Of a stretch of 64,000 nt of DNA, positions 35,681-45,136 are shown one piece after another (the first letter of the stretch is position 1; the number at the start of each line of letters is the position of its first letter). The notes below the pieces were generated by a model that was not told the DNA's origin, searched no databases, and worked only from the letters and a program-made list of their open reading frames with translations. Location of the stretch: the NCBI RefSeq assembly GCF_900142725.1, contig NZ_FRBW01000002.1, positions 434,001 to 498,000 on the forward strand, written 5' to 3'. Both the position numbers and the translations under genes were made by a program. Source of the stretch: Roseibium suaedae. Lineage in GTDB: Bacteria; Pseudomonadota; Alphaproteobacteria; Rhizobiales; Stappiaceae.

Positions 35681-36856
35681 CTAGCCAATCACGTCCGCTG
35701 CCACGTCCAGACTGTTCTTGGCGTATTCCATCAGGGTATCGAGATTTTTCTTCTTCTTGGTCATCTCGACCAGGCACTGGCTGCGTAACCGCTCGCGGAT
35801 GGCCTCCAGCAGTTCGCGATAATCACCATGATCCTCGAGCAACTCATCGATCTGATTGATCTTCTTGCCGAGTTCTTCCAGGTTCTTCTCGGCAAGATCC
35901 CGCTGCGCGCTCTTGGGAGCCTCCTTCAGATCCTTCAGGCATGTCTTGACTGAGGCTTCAAACGTCCGTTTCTGAGCGAAAAGCGCATCCCGCTGGGTAT
36001 CGATTGCCTCCAGCCCCCTCAACGCTTTCTGCAAGGCCTGATCCGCCTCCAGAACCCTCTTCTGAAAATAGTCGACACTGTCGTCATATTTCTTCCAGTA
36101 GCCGAAATAGACGTCCCTCACCTTCTTGAAGACATCATAGGATTTCGCCAGGAGATAGGCGCCAGCCGCAATGAGCCCGGCGGCGCTGACAGCTGCTGCC
36201 CCTGCCGGGGTCGCCAGGGCAATGACGCCGATGACAACAACGGCAAAGATGATCGCGGCATTGATCAGATTGGTGCGAACCGCGCTCATCTTCATCAGGT
36301 CTTTCTTGATGAGCTTCTTCTTGGCTGCAAGCTTGAGCGCCAGCTCATAGCTTTCCGAGGCAGCCTCCTTCAGCGCCCGCTCGATGCGGTTGACATACCG
36401 TGCATGGATAAGCTGGGAGATGTTCTCGCGGTAGGAGTTGATCTTGCGAAGCGTGTCATCGGCCTCTGCCTGCGCCAAGCCGTCTGCGATATCCTCCAGC
36501 AACTTCCGGAGCGAGGATTTCACATTGGCATCGATCTTCTCGATATAGCCCTCGATCTCGGTGATCACGTCTTTCAGCCGTTTGTTCACCAGCGCCTCGA
36601 AGGCATTCATGGTCTTTTCCTGCACGAAGGCTGCAATCTTCGCCCCCAAGCCCATCTGCTCGAGCAGTTCCAGGTCATGCTTGCTGGCAAAGGCCAGCTC
36701 AAGCGCCTCCTCAGTGAGCTTGTTCCTTTCCACCTTGCGGCTGATCTTGACCTCAAATCCGGTCCTGGTGGCCTTCATCTCCACCCATTTGGAAGGCTGC
36801 TTGAACTTGAAGGTTTCCGCGTAGAGGTAATCCTGGGCTGTCATCTGCTGCGGCAT
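35681..36856 (-). CDS. Unrecognised coiled-coil protein with central hydrophobic hairpin
   Basis: A 391-residue protein I cannot place in a family. The first 40 residues look beta-rich (KFKQPSKWVEMKATRTGFEV). Then come long charged helices with heptad-like spacing (about residues 45-195), a hydrophobic block of two helices separated by TPAGAAAV (about residues 198-238), and another long helical, coiled-coil region (about 240-385). It has no signal peptide. This layout, with helical bundles flanking one hydrophobic hairpin, resembles alpha-helical pore-forming proteins of the ClyA/HBL type, but also membrane-anchored cytoplasmic scaffold proteins. It is a single gene, convergent with the MocR gene. 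The binding site is weak. The function is not assigned. Confidence 0.7.
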   Translation of the reverse strand: MPQQMTAQDYLYAETFKFKQPSKWVEMKATRTGFEVKISRKVERNKLTEEALELAFASKHDLELLEQMGLGAKIAAFVQEKTMNAFEALVNKRLKDVITEIEGYIEKIDANVKSSLRKLLEDIADGLAQAEADDTLRKINSYRENISQLIHARYVNRIERALKEAASESYELALKLAAKKKLIKKDLMKMSAVRTNLINAAIIFAVVVIGVIALATPAGAAAVSAAGLIAAGAYLLAKSYDVFKKVRDVYFGYWKKYDDSVDYFQKRVLEADQALQKALRGLEAIDTQRDALFAQKRTFEASVKTCLKDLKEAPKSAQRDLAEKNLEELGKKINQIDELLEDHGDYRELLEAIRERLRSQCLVEMTKKKKNLDTLMEYAKNSLDVAADVIG

Positions 36857-37060
36857 GGTCTTAATCCCGGTCTGTCGTCCATCTGGCAGAGAGGAAGACA
36901 GCGTCCATCAGGGTCCGACTTGCCCGCCTCACCGCATGAGCGACAGGAAATGCCCCTCACGCAGCTAGGTGCCCGGGAAGCACTTCACGGTTCTGGAAAT
37001 TGAAAATTTCATAAATATTTCATAATCAAAGCCGGTTCATGACAGTCTCTCAACCCCGGC

Positions 37061-37094
37061 AAAACGGCGGCGGCAGAAAGCTTTCCTGCCGCCA
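37061..37094 (-). terminator. Weak terminator after the chemoreceptor gene
   Basis: GGCGGCAG and CTGCCGCC flank a short AT-containing loop; on the minus strand the stem is followed by GTTTTG. It lies directly after the stop of the methyl-accepting protein. The T-run is poor. Confidence 0.5.
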
Positions 37095-37109
37095 CACCAG
37101 ATCAAACCG

Positions 37110-38492
37110 TCAATCGACAGCTGCCAGAAGCTGATTGATCAATGTCAGAACCTGGTCCGAGGCCTTCTCCATGTCCGCAATGCGGGTGAAGGCTCCCTCG
37201 AGATCGCCACTCGCATAAAGCCGCGCCGCTTCCTTGCCATTGACATGCACCGCCTCGTGCACGGGCAAGAGCGACTTGAAAGCGTGGTGGTTGCGGATGC
37301 GCGCATCGCTGACACTGTCGTACCACTTGCCCAAACGGCAGTGATGATGATCAGACAGCTCATCCGAGCGCAGGCTGCTGCGGCCAACCAGCATTTCGGA
37401 CAGACGTTTCTTCCAGAGGAGATGGTCCGACTTGGCGCGGTGAAGCACATAGTTCCTGACCTTGCGCCCATCCAGATCGGCGAACTGCTCGTTGATAATC
37501 GTCTCGGAGCTTGCAACCGACCGGATTACATCTTCTGCAAAACCGCTCGCCGACCGGGAATGATCGACCACGGCATGCATGCCTTCGGAAATTTCACGGA
37601 CAGCATCGCTCTGCTGCGAAAGGAGCTCTGAAATCGAGGTCATGCGATAGGTTGTTTCCGAAACGCTGCCGCGCACATTCTCGATCTGGTTCGCCGCCTC
37701 TTCAGATTTGACAGCACTGGACGACACCAGCTCCTGAACCCCTTCAACGGTTTCCAAGACCTCCGTCACATGCGACTGCAGCCGCTCGATCCGGGCGCGA
37801 ATGTCATCGGTTGCCTTGGAAGTCTGGCCGGAAAGTTGCTTGACCTCACTGGCAACGACCGCAAAGCCCTTGCCGGCCTCACCAGCGCGGGCAGCTTCAA
37901 TGGTCGCGTTCAAGGCGAGAAGATTGGTTTGCTGGGCAAGGCCTTCAATGGTGCCGACAAACATGCCGATCTGCTCGGCGGCCTCGGCAAGCTGATGAGC
38001 CTCTTCGGTCATCTTTGCAAAGGAAACGCCAATTTGCCTTGAGGCTTCGGCCGAACTGCGCGTGGCATCAACACCGCCCTGAAGCGCATCATTCGCCTGC
38101 TCCATGGAGGTTGCCGCATCTGCAGCCGTCCCCGAGATCTGCTCGATCGAGATCGTCATTTCCTCGACGCCACCAGAGATGCCTGAGGCATAGCGGTCGG
38201 TTTCCCGGATGGCGCCGGTGATGCGCGCGGTCGCAGCCATCGCGCGGCTTGCCTGGATCGAATAATCTACGGTCTGCTTCAGGAGCAGTTCATCCCGGCG
38301 AAGCATTTCCGCATTCATCAAGGAAAGGAGGCTCCGCAATTCTTCCGGAAGAGCTGCGAAAGCGTCGGCGGCATCAGCGGACCCAAGACGTTTCAAGGCT
38401 TCCGAAACGGCAGCAACCGTAACACTTGGCTCTGCATTCAACTTAATGGAGTGTTCGCCAGCCTGAACTACTGACTGCTTGAATTTAAACAT
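37110..38492 (-). CDS. Soluble methyl-accepting chemotaxis protein with C-terminal zinc-binding CZB domain
   Basis: A 460-residue chemoreceptor with no membrane helix or signal peptide, so cytoplasmic. The signalling tip [20 protein letters not shown] with [16 protein letters not shown] is present in the middle, flanked by methylation-type helices. The C-terminal about 115 residues match a CZB domain: an upstream His (DHLLWK), then [10 protein letters not shown], and a later HEAVH supply the 3-His/1-Cys zinc site. CZB domains sense zinc or oxidants such as hypochlorous acid. There are no che genes nearby, so it must use a cheA-cheW system elsewhere. GGGGGA precedes the ATG. The N-terminal 60 residues have no known domain. 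Confidence 0.92.
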   Translation of the reverse strand: MFKFKQSVVQAGEHSIKLNAEPSVTVAAVSEALKRLGSADAADAFAALPEELRSLLSLMNAEMLRRDELLLKQTVDYSIQASRAMAATARITGAIRETDRYASGISGGVEEMTISIEQISGTAADAATSMEQANDALQGGVDATRSSAEASRQIGVSFAKMTEEAHQLAEAAEQIGMFVGTIEGLAQQTNLLALNATIEAARAGEAGKGFAVVASEVKQLSGQTSKATDDIRARIERLQSHVTEVLETVEGVQELVSSSAVKSEEAANQIENVRGSVSETTYRMTSISELLSQQSDAVREISEGMHAVVDHSRSASGFAEDVIRSVASSETIINEQFADLDGRKVRNYVLHRAKSDHLLWKKRLSEMLVGRSSLRSDELSDHHHCRLGKWYDSVSDARIRNHHAFKSLLPVHEAVHVNGKEAARLYASGDLEGAFTRIADMEKASDQVLTLINQLLAAVD

Positions 38493-38711
38493 GAATCCCC
38501 CGACAACTAACCTTGTCGCTTTTGAGGGTTCAATATTTAAAAGCTATTTAACAAAACCGCCAAGTGACCGGGTTTTCAGCATTATTTCCTTTACGGAACA
38601 CTACGTAGTCCCCACCACCAAAAATCAGCTAGCAAAGAGGTTTCTTGGTCTCCCATTTCCTGCGGTGATCTGATAAACCGGCGCGAAATAGCCCAAGGCG
38701 CGCGCGCCGCA

Positions 38712-40925
38712 ATGATCCGGACCGACATGATCCCCAACGACATCAAGATCACGCCCGACCTTATCGCATCGCACGGCCTGAAGCCGGACGAATACGAGCG
38801 CATCCTAAAGCTCATCGGCCGTGAGCCGTCCTTTACCGAGCTCGGCATCTTCTCGGCCATGTGGAACGAGCATTGTTCCTACAAGTCCTCGAAGAAGTGG
38901 CTGAAGACCCTGCCGACCAAGGGACCGCGGGTTCTGGTCGGCCCGGGCGAGAACGCCGGGGTTGTCGACATCGGGGACGGTCAGACCGTCGTCTTCAAGA
39001 TGGAAAGCCACAACCACCCGTCCTACATCGAGCCCTACCAGGGCGCGGCAACCGGCGTTGGCGGCATTCTGCGCGATGTGTTCACCATGGGCGCCCGCCC
39101 GGTGGCTGCCATGAACGCCCTGCGTTTCGGTGAGCCGAACCATCCGCGCACCCGCCATCTGGTCTCCGGCGTCGTCTCCGGCGTTGGCGGCTATGGCAAC
39201 TCCTTCGGCGTTCCGACTGTCGGCGGCGAAGTCGAGTTCCACTCCAGCTACAACGGCAACTGCCTTGTGAACGCGTTCGCAGCCGGCCTTGCCGATGCGG
39301 ACAAGATCTTCCTCTCCGAAGCCAAGGGCGTTGGCCTGCCGGTCGTTTATCTTGGTGCAAAGACGGGCCGTGACGGCGTTGGCGGAGCCACCATGGCATC
39401 GGCAGAGTTCGACGACACGATCGAAGAAAAGCGCCCGACGGTTCAGGTCGGTGACCCCTTTACCGAAAAGTGCCTGCTGGAAGCCTGCCTGGAGCTGATG
39501 AAGACCGGTGCGGTCATCGCGATCCAGGACATGGGTGCTGCCGGCCTCACCTGCTCGGCCGTAGAAATGGGCGCCAAGGGCGACCTCGGCATCGAGCTGG
39601 ACCTGAACAAGGTGCCGGTGCGCGAAGAAAACATGAGCGCCTATGAAATGATGCTCTCCGAGAGCCAGGAGCGCATGCTCATGGTCCTCAGCCCGGAAAA
39701 GGAAGCCGAGGCGGAAGCCATCTTCAAGAAGTGGGGCCTGGACTTCGCCATCGTCGGCGTTACCACCGACACCCTGCGTTTCGTGGTCAAGCACAATGGC
39801 GAAACCGTTGCTGACCTGCCGATCAAGGAACTGGGCGACGAGGCTCCCGAATATGACCGCCCCTGGGTGGAGAGCCCGAAGCGTCCGGTGATCGCCGCTG
39901 CCGATGTGGCAGAGCCGGCCGATTACGCCCAGACCCTGCTCAAGCTGGTTGGCGGTGCAAACGGTTCCTCCCGCCGCTGGGTCTACGAGCAGTATGACAC
40001 CCTGATCCAGGGCAACACGGCTGCAGCCCCCGGCGGCGATGCCGGCGTCATCCGCGTTGATGGCACCCGCAAGGGCCTGACCTTCTCCGTCGACGTAAAC
40101 CCGCGCTACTGCGTGGCGGACCCGTTCGAAGGCGGCAAGCAAGCTGTTGCGGAAGTCTGGCGCAACCTGACCGCTGTCGGCTCAGAGCCGCTGGCCGCAA
40201 CCGACAACCTGAACTTCGGCAACCCGGAAAAGCCGGAAATCATGGGGCAGCTCGTCGGCTGCATCAAGGGCATCGGTGAAGCCTGCAGCGCACTCGATTT
40301 CCCGATCGTCTCGGGCAACGTGTCGCTCTACAACGAGACCCATGGCGAAGCCATTCTGCCGACCCCGGCCATTGGCGGCGTCGGCCTGCTGCCGGACGTC
40401 TCTGTCCGCGCCACCTCGTCCTTCAAGGCCGCTGGCGACGCCATCGTCGTGATCGGCGGCAAGGGCACCCATCTGGGCGCCTCCCAGTACATGGCCGAGA
40501 TCCTGGGCCGTGAAGAAGGCGCACCGCCGCCGGTCGATCTTGCCGCTGAAAAGCGCCGTGGTCTTCTGGTCCGCCAGTTCATCGGCGCCGGCCGCGTGAC
40601 CAGTGTCCACGACATTTCCTCCGGCGGTCTTGGCGTTGCTCTGGCCGAGATGGCCATGGCTGGCGGCATCGGCGCAACCGTCAAGCTGGAAGGCCCGGCC
40701 CATGCAGCCCTCTTCGGCGAAGACCAGGGCCGCTACGTCATCGCTGTTGCGGAAGACAAGCTGGAAGCCCTGCTGGAAGACGCCATCGACGCTGGCGTCG
40801 AGGTGCATCAGATCGGCACCACCGGCGGAACGGAATTGAATGTGGAGGGTACACTCACCATATCCGTTGCAAAGCTGAAGGAAGCGCACGAGAATTGGTT
40901 CCCGGCCTACATGGCGGGCGCCTGA
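38712..40925 (+). CDS. purL: Phosphoribosylformylglycinamidine synthase subunit PurL
   Basis: A 737-residue small-type PurL, the ATP-using synthase part of FGAM synthase. It has [23 protein letters not shown] at the front, the ATP/Mg blocks [11 protein letters not shown] and [11 protein letters not shown], and the second half-repeat with GNVSLYNET and [12 protein letters not shown]. It lacks the glutaminase domain and needs PurQ and PurS. The start is uncertain between ATG 38712 and ATG 38727; the family usually begins a few residues before NDIKITP, which both satisfy. It is followed by bolA and grxD, an order common in alphaproteobacteria. Confidence 0.96.
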   Translation: MIRTDMIPNDIKITPDLIASHGLKPDEYERILKLIGREPSFTELGIFSAMWNEHCSYKSSKKWLKTLPTKGPRVLVGPGENAGVVDIGDGQTVVFKMESHNHPSYIEPYQGAATGVGGILRDVFTMGARPVAAMNALRFGEPNHPRTRHLVSGVVSGVGGYGNSFGVPTVGGEVEFHSSYNGNCLVNAFAAGLADADKIFLSEAKGVGLPVVYLGAKTGRDGVGGATMASAEFDDTIEEKRPTVQVGDPFTEKCLLEACLELMKTGAVIAIQDMGAAGLTCSAVEMGAKGDLGIELDLNKVPVREENMSAYEMMLSESQERMLMVLSPEKEAEAEAIFKKWGLDFAIVGVTTDTLRFVVKHNGETVADLPIKELGDEAPEYDRPWVESPKRPVIAAADVAEPADYAQTLLKLVGGANGSSRRWVYEQYDTLIQGNTAAAPGGDAGVIRVDGTRKGLTFSVDVNPRYCVADPFEGGKQAVAEVWRNLTAVGSEPLAATDNLNFGNPEKPEIMGQLVGCIKGIGEACSALDFPIVSGNVSLYNETHGEAILPTPAIGGVGLLPDVSVRATSSFKAAGDAIVVIGGKGTHLGASQYMAEILGREEGAPPPVDLAAEKRRGLLVRQFIGAGRVTSVHDISSGGLGVALAEMAMAGGIGATVKLEGPAHAALFGEDQGRYVIAVAEDKLEALLEDAIDAGVEVHQIGTTGGTELNVEGTLTISVAKLKEAHENWFPAYMAGA

Positions 40926-40985
40926 TCAGGCCCCGCCGGTTGAACCGGTAAAACTGCGAAATTCCGAGGAAGAGGACAGCACGAC

Positions 40986-41219
40986 ATGCCAATGGACGCC
41001 AATCAGATCGAGGCCCTCATCAAAGCCGCATTGCCGGATGCGAAGGTCGAGATCCGGGATCTGGCCGGTGACGGAGATCATTACGCCGCCAATGTCGTGT
41101 CCGAATCCTTCCGCGGCATCAGCCGCGTGCAACAGCATCAGCTTGTTTACCAGGCCCTGAAGGGCAACATGGGTGGCGAACTGCACGCCCTCGCCCTTCA
41201 GACCAAGGCTCCGGACTGA
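40986..41219 (+). CDS. BolA/IbaG family protein
   Basis: A 77-residue protein with the BolA fold. Features are the N-terminal helix IEALIKAALPDAKVEI, the conserved DHYAANVVSESFRG with a His that serves as Fe-S ligand in BolA-glutaredoxin complexes, and VQQHQLVYQAL. BolA proteins pair with monothiol glutaredoxins to carry or sense [2Fe-2S] clusters, and the glutaredoxin gene is next. AAGAGGA lies upstream of the ATG. The sequence is closer to the short IbaG-type than to E. coli BolA. Confidence 0.92.
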   Translation: MPMDANQIEALIKAALPDAKVEIRDLAGDGDHYAANVVSESFRGISRVQQHQLVYQALKGNMGGELHALALQTKAPD

Positions 41220-41347
41220 CCAAAACGGCAGCCGATCCGGCAAGAGCGCAAGCTGGTGCCGGATCTGACCGACCACATCAACCTCTCTTCCCTTGGCACG
41301 GCTGACGCGCATGAGCCTGCAAGGGTCAGGACAAAGGATCGAAGATC

Positions 41348-41680
41348 ATGAGCATCCAGGACTGGATCAAGAACGAAGTCGAAACCAACGACGTGGTGCT
41401 GTTCATGAAGGGCACACCGAACTTCCCGCAGTGCGGTTTCTCCGGCCAGGTCGTTCAGATCCTCGACTACGTCGGCGCTCCCTACAAGGGCATCAACGTC
41501 CTTGAGGACAATGAACTGCGCGACGGCATCAAGGAATTCACCAACTGGCCGACTATCCCCCAACTCTACGTCAAGGGTGAGTTCGTTGGCGGTTGCGACA
41601 TCGTCCGCGAGATGTTCCAGAACCAGGAACTTCAGTCGCTGATGACCGAGAAGGGTATCGAGGTCAAGCAGAGCGCCTGA
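41348..41680 (+). CDS. grxD: Monothiol glutaredoxin (Grx4 type)
   Basis: A 110-residue CGFS glutaredoxin. The active site is PQCGFSGQVVQIL at about residues 27-40; WPTIPQLYVKGEFVGGCDI supplies the cis-proline and glutathione-binding loop. Proteins of this class hold a glutathione-ligated [2Fe-2S] cluster as a dimer or with BolA and deliver it to targets. It lies 128 bases after the BolA gene and is followed by a strong terminator, closing the purL-bolA-grxD run. Confidence 0.96.
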   Translation: MSIQDWIKNEVETNDVVLFMKGTPNFPQCGFSGQVVQILDYVGAPYKGINVLEDNELRDGIKEFTNWPTIPQLYVKGEFVGGCDIVREMFQNQELQSLMTEKGIEVKQSA

Positions 41681-41707
41681 TCGGCTGCAGACTGCAAACC
41701 TTGGACA

Positions 41708-41740
41708 AGGGCGGCTCGCATGGGGCCGCCCTTTTCTTTT
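41708..41740 (+). terminator. Rho-independent terminator after grxD
   Basis: AAGGGCGGC and GCCGCCCTT form a nine-base stem with an eight-base loop, then TTCTTTT. Confidence 0.92.
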
Positions 41741-41774
41741 GCCTTGTCTGATATCAACCTCAAGAAATAGCGGG

Positions 41775-42290
41775 CTATTTGGCAGCCGGCTCTTGCTGGG
41801 CCTCCGCCAGTAGCCGGTGGTCCACCAGCCATTTCAGTCCCCGCTTCCAGGCCTCATCCGTGTTGCCGCGAATATCCGTCTGATAGAGCCGGACGACCTT
41901 GCCAGTGCTTGCATCGCGCTCCCGCAGGATGATGGTCTGGACCAGAACAGACAGCTTCTGCACGGCTCCCGTGATTGAGGCGGGCGCTCCGGCTTCCCGC
42001 GCAAGCTTCTCCTCGCAGAGGTTACAGGTGAAGACATCGCCGTATTTATGGACATCCTTCCCGAGAGGGGCGGTATCCACCAGCTGAAACTCTCCGCTTT
42101 CGGCCAGAAGCTGCCGGAGATAGGCATTCAGCATTTCAATGCGCCGGTGCTCAGCTTCATTCTTCGCACCAAACTCCACTTCCTGGCTGAAATTGATGAA
42201 GCTCATGTCGAAGACAGCCACTTCCCTCGCCTGTGCGGACAAGGGAAACAGCACCGCCAGAGCAAGCGGCAGATAGAGGTGTTTCAGCAT
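41775..42290 (-). CDS. Predicted secreted protein, DUF3280/DUF2380-like
   Basis: A 171-residue protein with a signal peptide (YLPLALAVLFPLSAQA) and a mature part beginning REVAVFDMSFINFS, followed by a helix and LAESGEFQLVDTAP. That pattern, a small alpha/beta domain with VAVFD near the start, fits the DUF3280 or DUF2380 families; I cannot separate the two by eye. A CNLCEEKLA pair could bind metal or form a disulphide. The ATG has GGGAGG about ten bases upstream. Periplasmic by prediction, function unknown. Confidence 0.68.
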   Translation of the reverse strand: MLKHLYLPLALAVLFPLSAQAREVAVFDMSFINFSQEVEFGAKNEAEHRRIEMLNAYLRQLLAESGEFQLVDTAPLGKDVHKYGDVFTCNLCEEKLAREAGAPASITGAVQKLSVLVQTIILRERDASTGKVVRLYQTDIRGNTDEAWKRGLKWLVDHRLLAEAQQEPAAK

Positions 42291-42504
42291 GACATTTCGC
42301 CTCCCAACGATCTGCATGCCACAAGGCTAACGCGAGATCTGAGGAAACCGCAACGTCAGTTGGGCAAATTTTGCCGAGCAGACATGCGAATCGTCTAAAG
42401 TGAACCTCAGGTGAATGCCGGTTTCAGGGTTAGTACAGGTGCGTACCGCCATTCTCCATCCTGCCAACCGGAGCGAACAGCTCCGCAGAAAGGGGATCGG
42501 GGAC

Positions 42505-42798
42505 ATGAAACTCGTAATGCTTGGATCGATGTGTCTGGGACTTGCCGGAGCACTGGCACTTGTGGGTCAGGGCTTTGTCCCGGAGCTGCTCAACACAGCT
42601 TCGGCAAGCGACCTGACACGGACCGACTGCGCCAGGATCACCGTCTTCGCGCCGGCCAGCCCAAAATCCGCTGAAGATCTGTGCCGCCCCTATGGCGGAT
42701 TGGCCCTCAAAAATGCCGCGCCCAGTTCGGAAGGGCTCGTGATTCTGGTCCGCAATCAGCCCATGGGCGGCTTTGAGGCAAACACCGAGATCCGCTGA
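42505..42798 (+). CDS. Small secreted hypothetical protein
   Basis: A 97-residue protein with a signal peptide (VMLGSMCLGLAGALALVGQG) and a mature region holding two cysteines (TDCARI, EDLCRP) that may form a disulphide, ending in VRNQPMGGFEANTEIR. I recognise no family. The ATG has AAAGGGG and a nearer GGGGA upstream; a frame 90 bases longer exists but has no binding site. It is divergent from the DUF3280-like gene and convergent with ttcA. Confidence 0.65.
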   Translation: MKLVMLGSMCLGLAGALALVGQGFVPELLNTASASDLTRTDCARITVFAPASPKSAEDLCRPYGGLALKNAAPSSEGLVILVRNQPMGGFEANTEIR

Positions 42799-42848
42799 CC
42801 TCGCTAGAGGTCAGACGGCTTCAGGCAAGCCAATTCTAGCCGCGGAGC

Positions 42849-43817
42849 TTATTCCGCTGCAAAGAGATTGCGCGTCATCGCCAGACCCGCGCCGCAGGGC
42901 TCTTCCGCCCCCTCGCTGGCAGCACCGGACGCATCGCCCGGGCGCAGATTGACGAAATCATAGAGCGAACGGTCCAGAAGGTGGGACGGACGGGTGTGAC
43001 CCAGCGCCCTTGCCATGACGCCCAGACGGCCGGGCGTTTCTTTCTCCCAGCCCTGGAGCATCCGCTTCACTTCTTCGCGCTGCAGACCGTCCTGCGAGCC
43101 GCAGAGATTGCAAGGGATGATCGGGAACTGCATGCCCTGCGCAAACTTGGCGATGTCACTCTCGGCTGAGTAAGCCAGCGGACGGAGAACCAGCAGATCT
43201 CCTTCATCATTCACGAGCTTCGGCGGCATGGATGCCAGACGGCCGCCATGGAAGAGGTTCATGAAGAAGGTCTCGAGAATGTCTTCCCGGTGGTGCCCCA
43301 GAACAATGGCCTCACAGCCTTGCTCACGTGCCACCCGGTAGAGAATGCCACGGCGCAGGCGCGAGCACAGGGAGCAATAGGTCCGATGTGCCGGGATCTT
43401 GTCCGTGACGATCGAATAGGTGTCTTCGCGGATGATCAGGTGCTCGATGCCGTTGGTCTCGAACCACTCGGGCAGGATATGAGCCGGGAAACCCGGCTGG
43501 GCCTGATCCAGATTGCAGGCCAGAAGGTCGACAGGCAACAGCCCACGCCACTTCAATTCAATCAGGATTGCCAGAAGACTGTAACTGTCCTTGCCGCCAG
43601 ACAGGCAGACCAGCCACTTGGGCAGCTTGCCGTCCGCGCGTTGCGGACCGACCATGGCGAAATCATCCATGGCCTGACGCGCCTGGCGCAGCAGACGCTT
43701 GCGGAGCTTCTTGAACTCGACGCTGGACGGCGCATTGCGCAGCACCGGCGGCACATCCTCGTCACCGGCTTCCGGCAAATTCTCCTGGGCGGCAGCCTGA
43801 TCCGTAGAGTTCAACAA
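42849..43817 (-). CDS. ttcA: tRNA 2-thiocytidine(32) synthetase TtcA
   Basis: A 322-residue PP-loop ATPase that places sulphur on C32 of some tRNAs using an Fe-S cluster. The PP-loop is [16 protein letters not shown]; the cluster-binding cysteines lie in [15 protein letters not shown] and, later, [13 protein letters not shown], as in E. coli TtcA. There is no ATG ahead of the conserved part, so I place the start at a TTG (TTG TTG AAC) with CAGGAG nine bases upstream. An upstream extension would run into the rpsD terminator. The C-terminal tail is rich in Gly/Ala/Glu. It is downstream of rpsD on the same strand but separated by the terminator. Confidence 0.9.
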   Translation of the reverse strand: MLNSTDQAAAQENLPEAGDEDVPPVLRNAPSSVEFKKLRKRLLRQARQAMDDFAMVGPQRADGKLPKWLVCLSGGKDSYSLLAILIELKWRGLLPVDLLACNLDQAQPGFPAHILPEWFETNGIEHLIIREDTYSIVTDKIPAHRTYCSLCSRLRRGILYRVAREQGCEAIVLGHHREDILETFFMNLFHGGRLASMPPKLVNDEGDLLVLRPLAYSAESDIAKFAQGMQFPIIPCNLCGSQDGLQREEVKRMLQGWEKETPGRLGVMARALGHTRPSHLLDRSLYDFVNLRPGDASGAASEGAEEPCGAGLAMTRNLFAAE

Positions 43818-43923
43818 GCGCTTGGTCTCCTGAAAGGGGTCGGCCCGGAAAATACTTGCGGCAGGAGCTAAGGGCAAGGCCTGCAATCCCGTGACCAATC
43901 GTGGCGCATTTTGCTGACGCCAC

Positions 43924-43952
43924 AAAAAAAGGCTGCCCGGAGGGCAGCCTTT
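43924..43952 (-). terminator. Rho-independent terminator after rpsD
   Basis: On the minus strand GGCTGCCC-TCC-GGGCAGCC, a perfect eight-base stem, is followed by seven Ts, 23 bases after the rpsD stop. Confidence 0.95.
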
Positions 43953-43974
43953 CCATGATCCGAACGGACCGGTC

Positions 43975-44592
43975 TTAACGCGAATAGAATTCGACGACCA
44001 GGTTCGGTTCCATCTGTACCGGATACGGCACGTCAGCAAGAGCCGGAACGCGAGCGAAGGTCACGGTCAGCTTGTTGGTGTCAACCTGGAGGTAGTCCGG
44101 GATGTCGCGTTCAGCGGACTGAACGGCTTCCAGAACGATTGCCAGCTGCTTGGACTTTTCGCGGATTTCAATCACGTCGCCCGGACGAACACGGTAGGAC
44201 GGAATGTTGACGCGCTTGCCGTTGACCTTGACGTGGCCATGGTTCACGAACTGACGTGCTGCAAACACGGTCGGAACGAACTTGGAACGGTAAACGATGG
44301 CATCCAGACGGCGTTCCAGCAGACCGATGAGGTTTTCACCGGTGTCGCCACGCAGACGCGAAGCTTCTGCATAGATGGCGCGGAACTGCTTTTCGGACAG
44401 ATCGCCGTAGTAGCCCTTGAGCTTCTGCTTGGCGCGGAGCTGAACACCGAAGTCGGACAGCTTGCCCTTGCGGCGCTGGCCATGCTGGCCCGGGCCGTAT
44501 TCACGCTTGTTGACCGGGCTCTTCGGGCGACCCCAGATGTTTTCGCCCAGACGGCGGTCAATCTTGTACTTAACGCTATGGCGCTTCGACAT
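43975..44592 (-). CDS. rpsD: 30S ribosomal protein S4
   Basis: A 205-residue S4: it begins [20 protein letters not shown], has the S4 RNA-binding domain near residues 95-155 ([27 protein letters not shown]) and ends EFYSR. S4 nucleates 30S assembly on the 5' domain of 16S rRNA. In alphaproteobacteria it is usually a single gene outside the alpha operon, as here. AAGGAA precedes the ATG. The leader of about 150 bases holds hairpins that could mediate autoregulation. The zinc-free form of S4 is indicated by the lack of N-terminal cysteines. Confidence 0.98.
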   Translation of the reverse strand: MSKRHSVKYKIDRRLGENIWGRPKSPVNKREYGPGQHGQRRKGKLSDFGVQLRAKQKLKGYYGDLSEKQFRAIYAEASRLRGDTGENLIGLLERRLDAIVYRSKFVPTVFAARQFVNHGHVKVNGKRVNIPSYRVRPGDVIEIREKSKQLAIVLEAVQSAERDIPDYLQVDTNKLTVTFARVPALADVPYPVQMEPNLVVEFYSR

Positions 44593-44611
44593 CGCGGTTT
44601 CCTTTGTATAA

Positions 44612-44638
44612 CGCGTTGTTCTTCTTCAAGGAAACGCG
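44612..44638 (-). promoter_or_regulatory. Hairpin in the rpsD leader
   Basis: CGCGTT and AACGCG pair around a 15-base loop just upstream of the rpsD ribosome binding site. A second stem, CCTCGGC-CTT-GCCGGGG, lies further upstream in the same leader. S4 represses its own mRNA in other bacteria; a similar role here is inference. Confidence 0.4.
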
Positions 44639-44752
44639 CCCTCCTTTACCCCCGGCAAGGCCGAGGATCGACAGGGTTCCAGCATGGCGGCGCCGGCCAG
44701 AATCCCACGGGTGCGTGATGACTGAAAAGGCATAACCTTTGCAGACCGGCGC

Positions 44753-44781
44753 GTACTATCGGACAGAGGGCAATTTGTCAA
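44753..44781 (-). promoter_or_regulatory. Candidate sigma-70 promoter of rpsD
   Basis: On the minus strand a consensus -35 TTGACA (44776-44781) is followed, after about 15-17 bases, by GATAGTAC as a weaker -10. The transcript would carry a leader of about 150 bases before rpsD. Confidence 0.55.
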
Positions 44782-45136
44782 TTGCAGCCTGGGTTTTCTG
44801 CATTGCCAGGCAAGCAATTTCTCAAGAACTTCGCCAAAGCTGACCCGGCCTCTCGTCTGTCAAAATTCTCCCCCGCAAACTAACCCTACGTCCGCCGAAA
44901 ACACCCCCTAAGATTTCATGGCAAAGCAAAAAGACATTTATTATATATATGATATACTCTGCAGTGATCCTGTTTAACATATTGCCTTAATTCAGGTTGA
45001 CGGAGAAAAAAGGAGCAATCGGGAGTGAACCGGAGGAGCCCGTTTTTAGGAATAATTAAGCGCGCTCAAACATAGTTTCTTGAGAATTTGCACTGTAAGA
45101 TTTCCCTACCATCGAGGATGGTGAGGAGACGAAGCA
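44782..45136. other. AT-rich divergent region between rpsD and EAL-GGDEF gene
   Basis: No gene supported. The middle, near 44935-44965, is strongly AT-rich (TTTATTATATATATGATATA), unlike the rest of the window, and may hold promoters for the plus-strand gene. Further right there are purine-rich stretches resembling ribosome binding sites, but only a 16-codon frame follows and it is not convincing. Confidence 0.5.

Noticed and set aside
44935..44965. AT-rich tract as a possible replication origin or integration site
   Set aside because: No DnaA-box cluster, direct repeats, tRNA or integrase nearby; more likely a promoter region.
45016..45074. 16-codon frame (MNRRSPFLG...) ahead of the EAL-GGDEF gene
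   Set aside because: The purine-rich tract upstream could be a binding site, but the frame starts with GTG, overlaps other signals and has no supporting structure.
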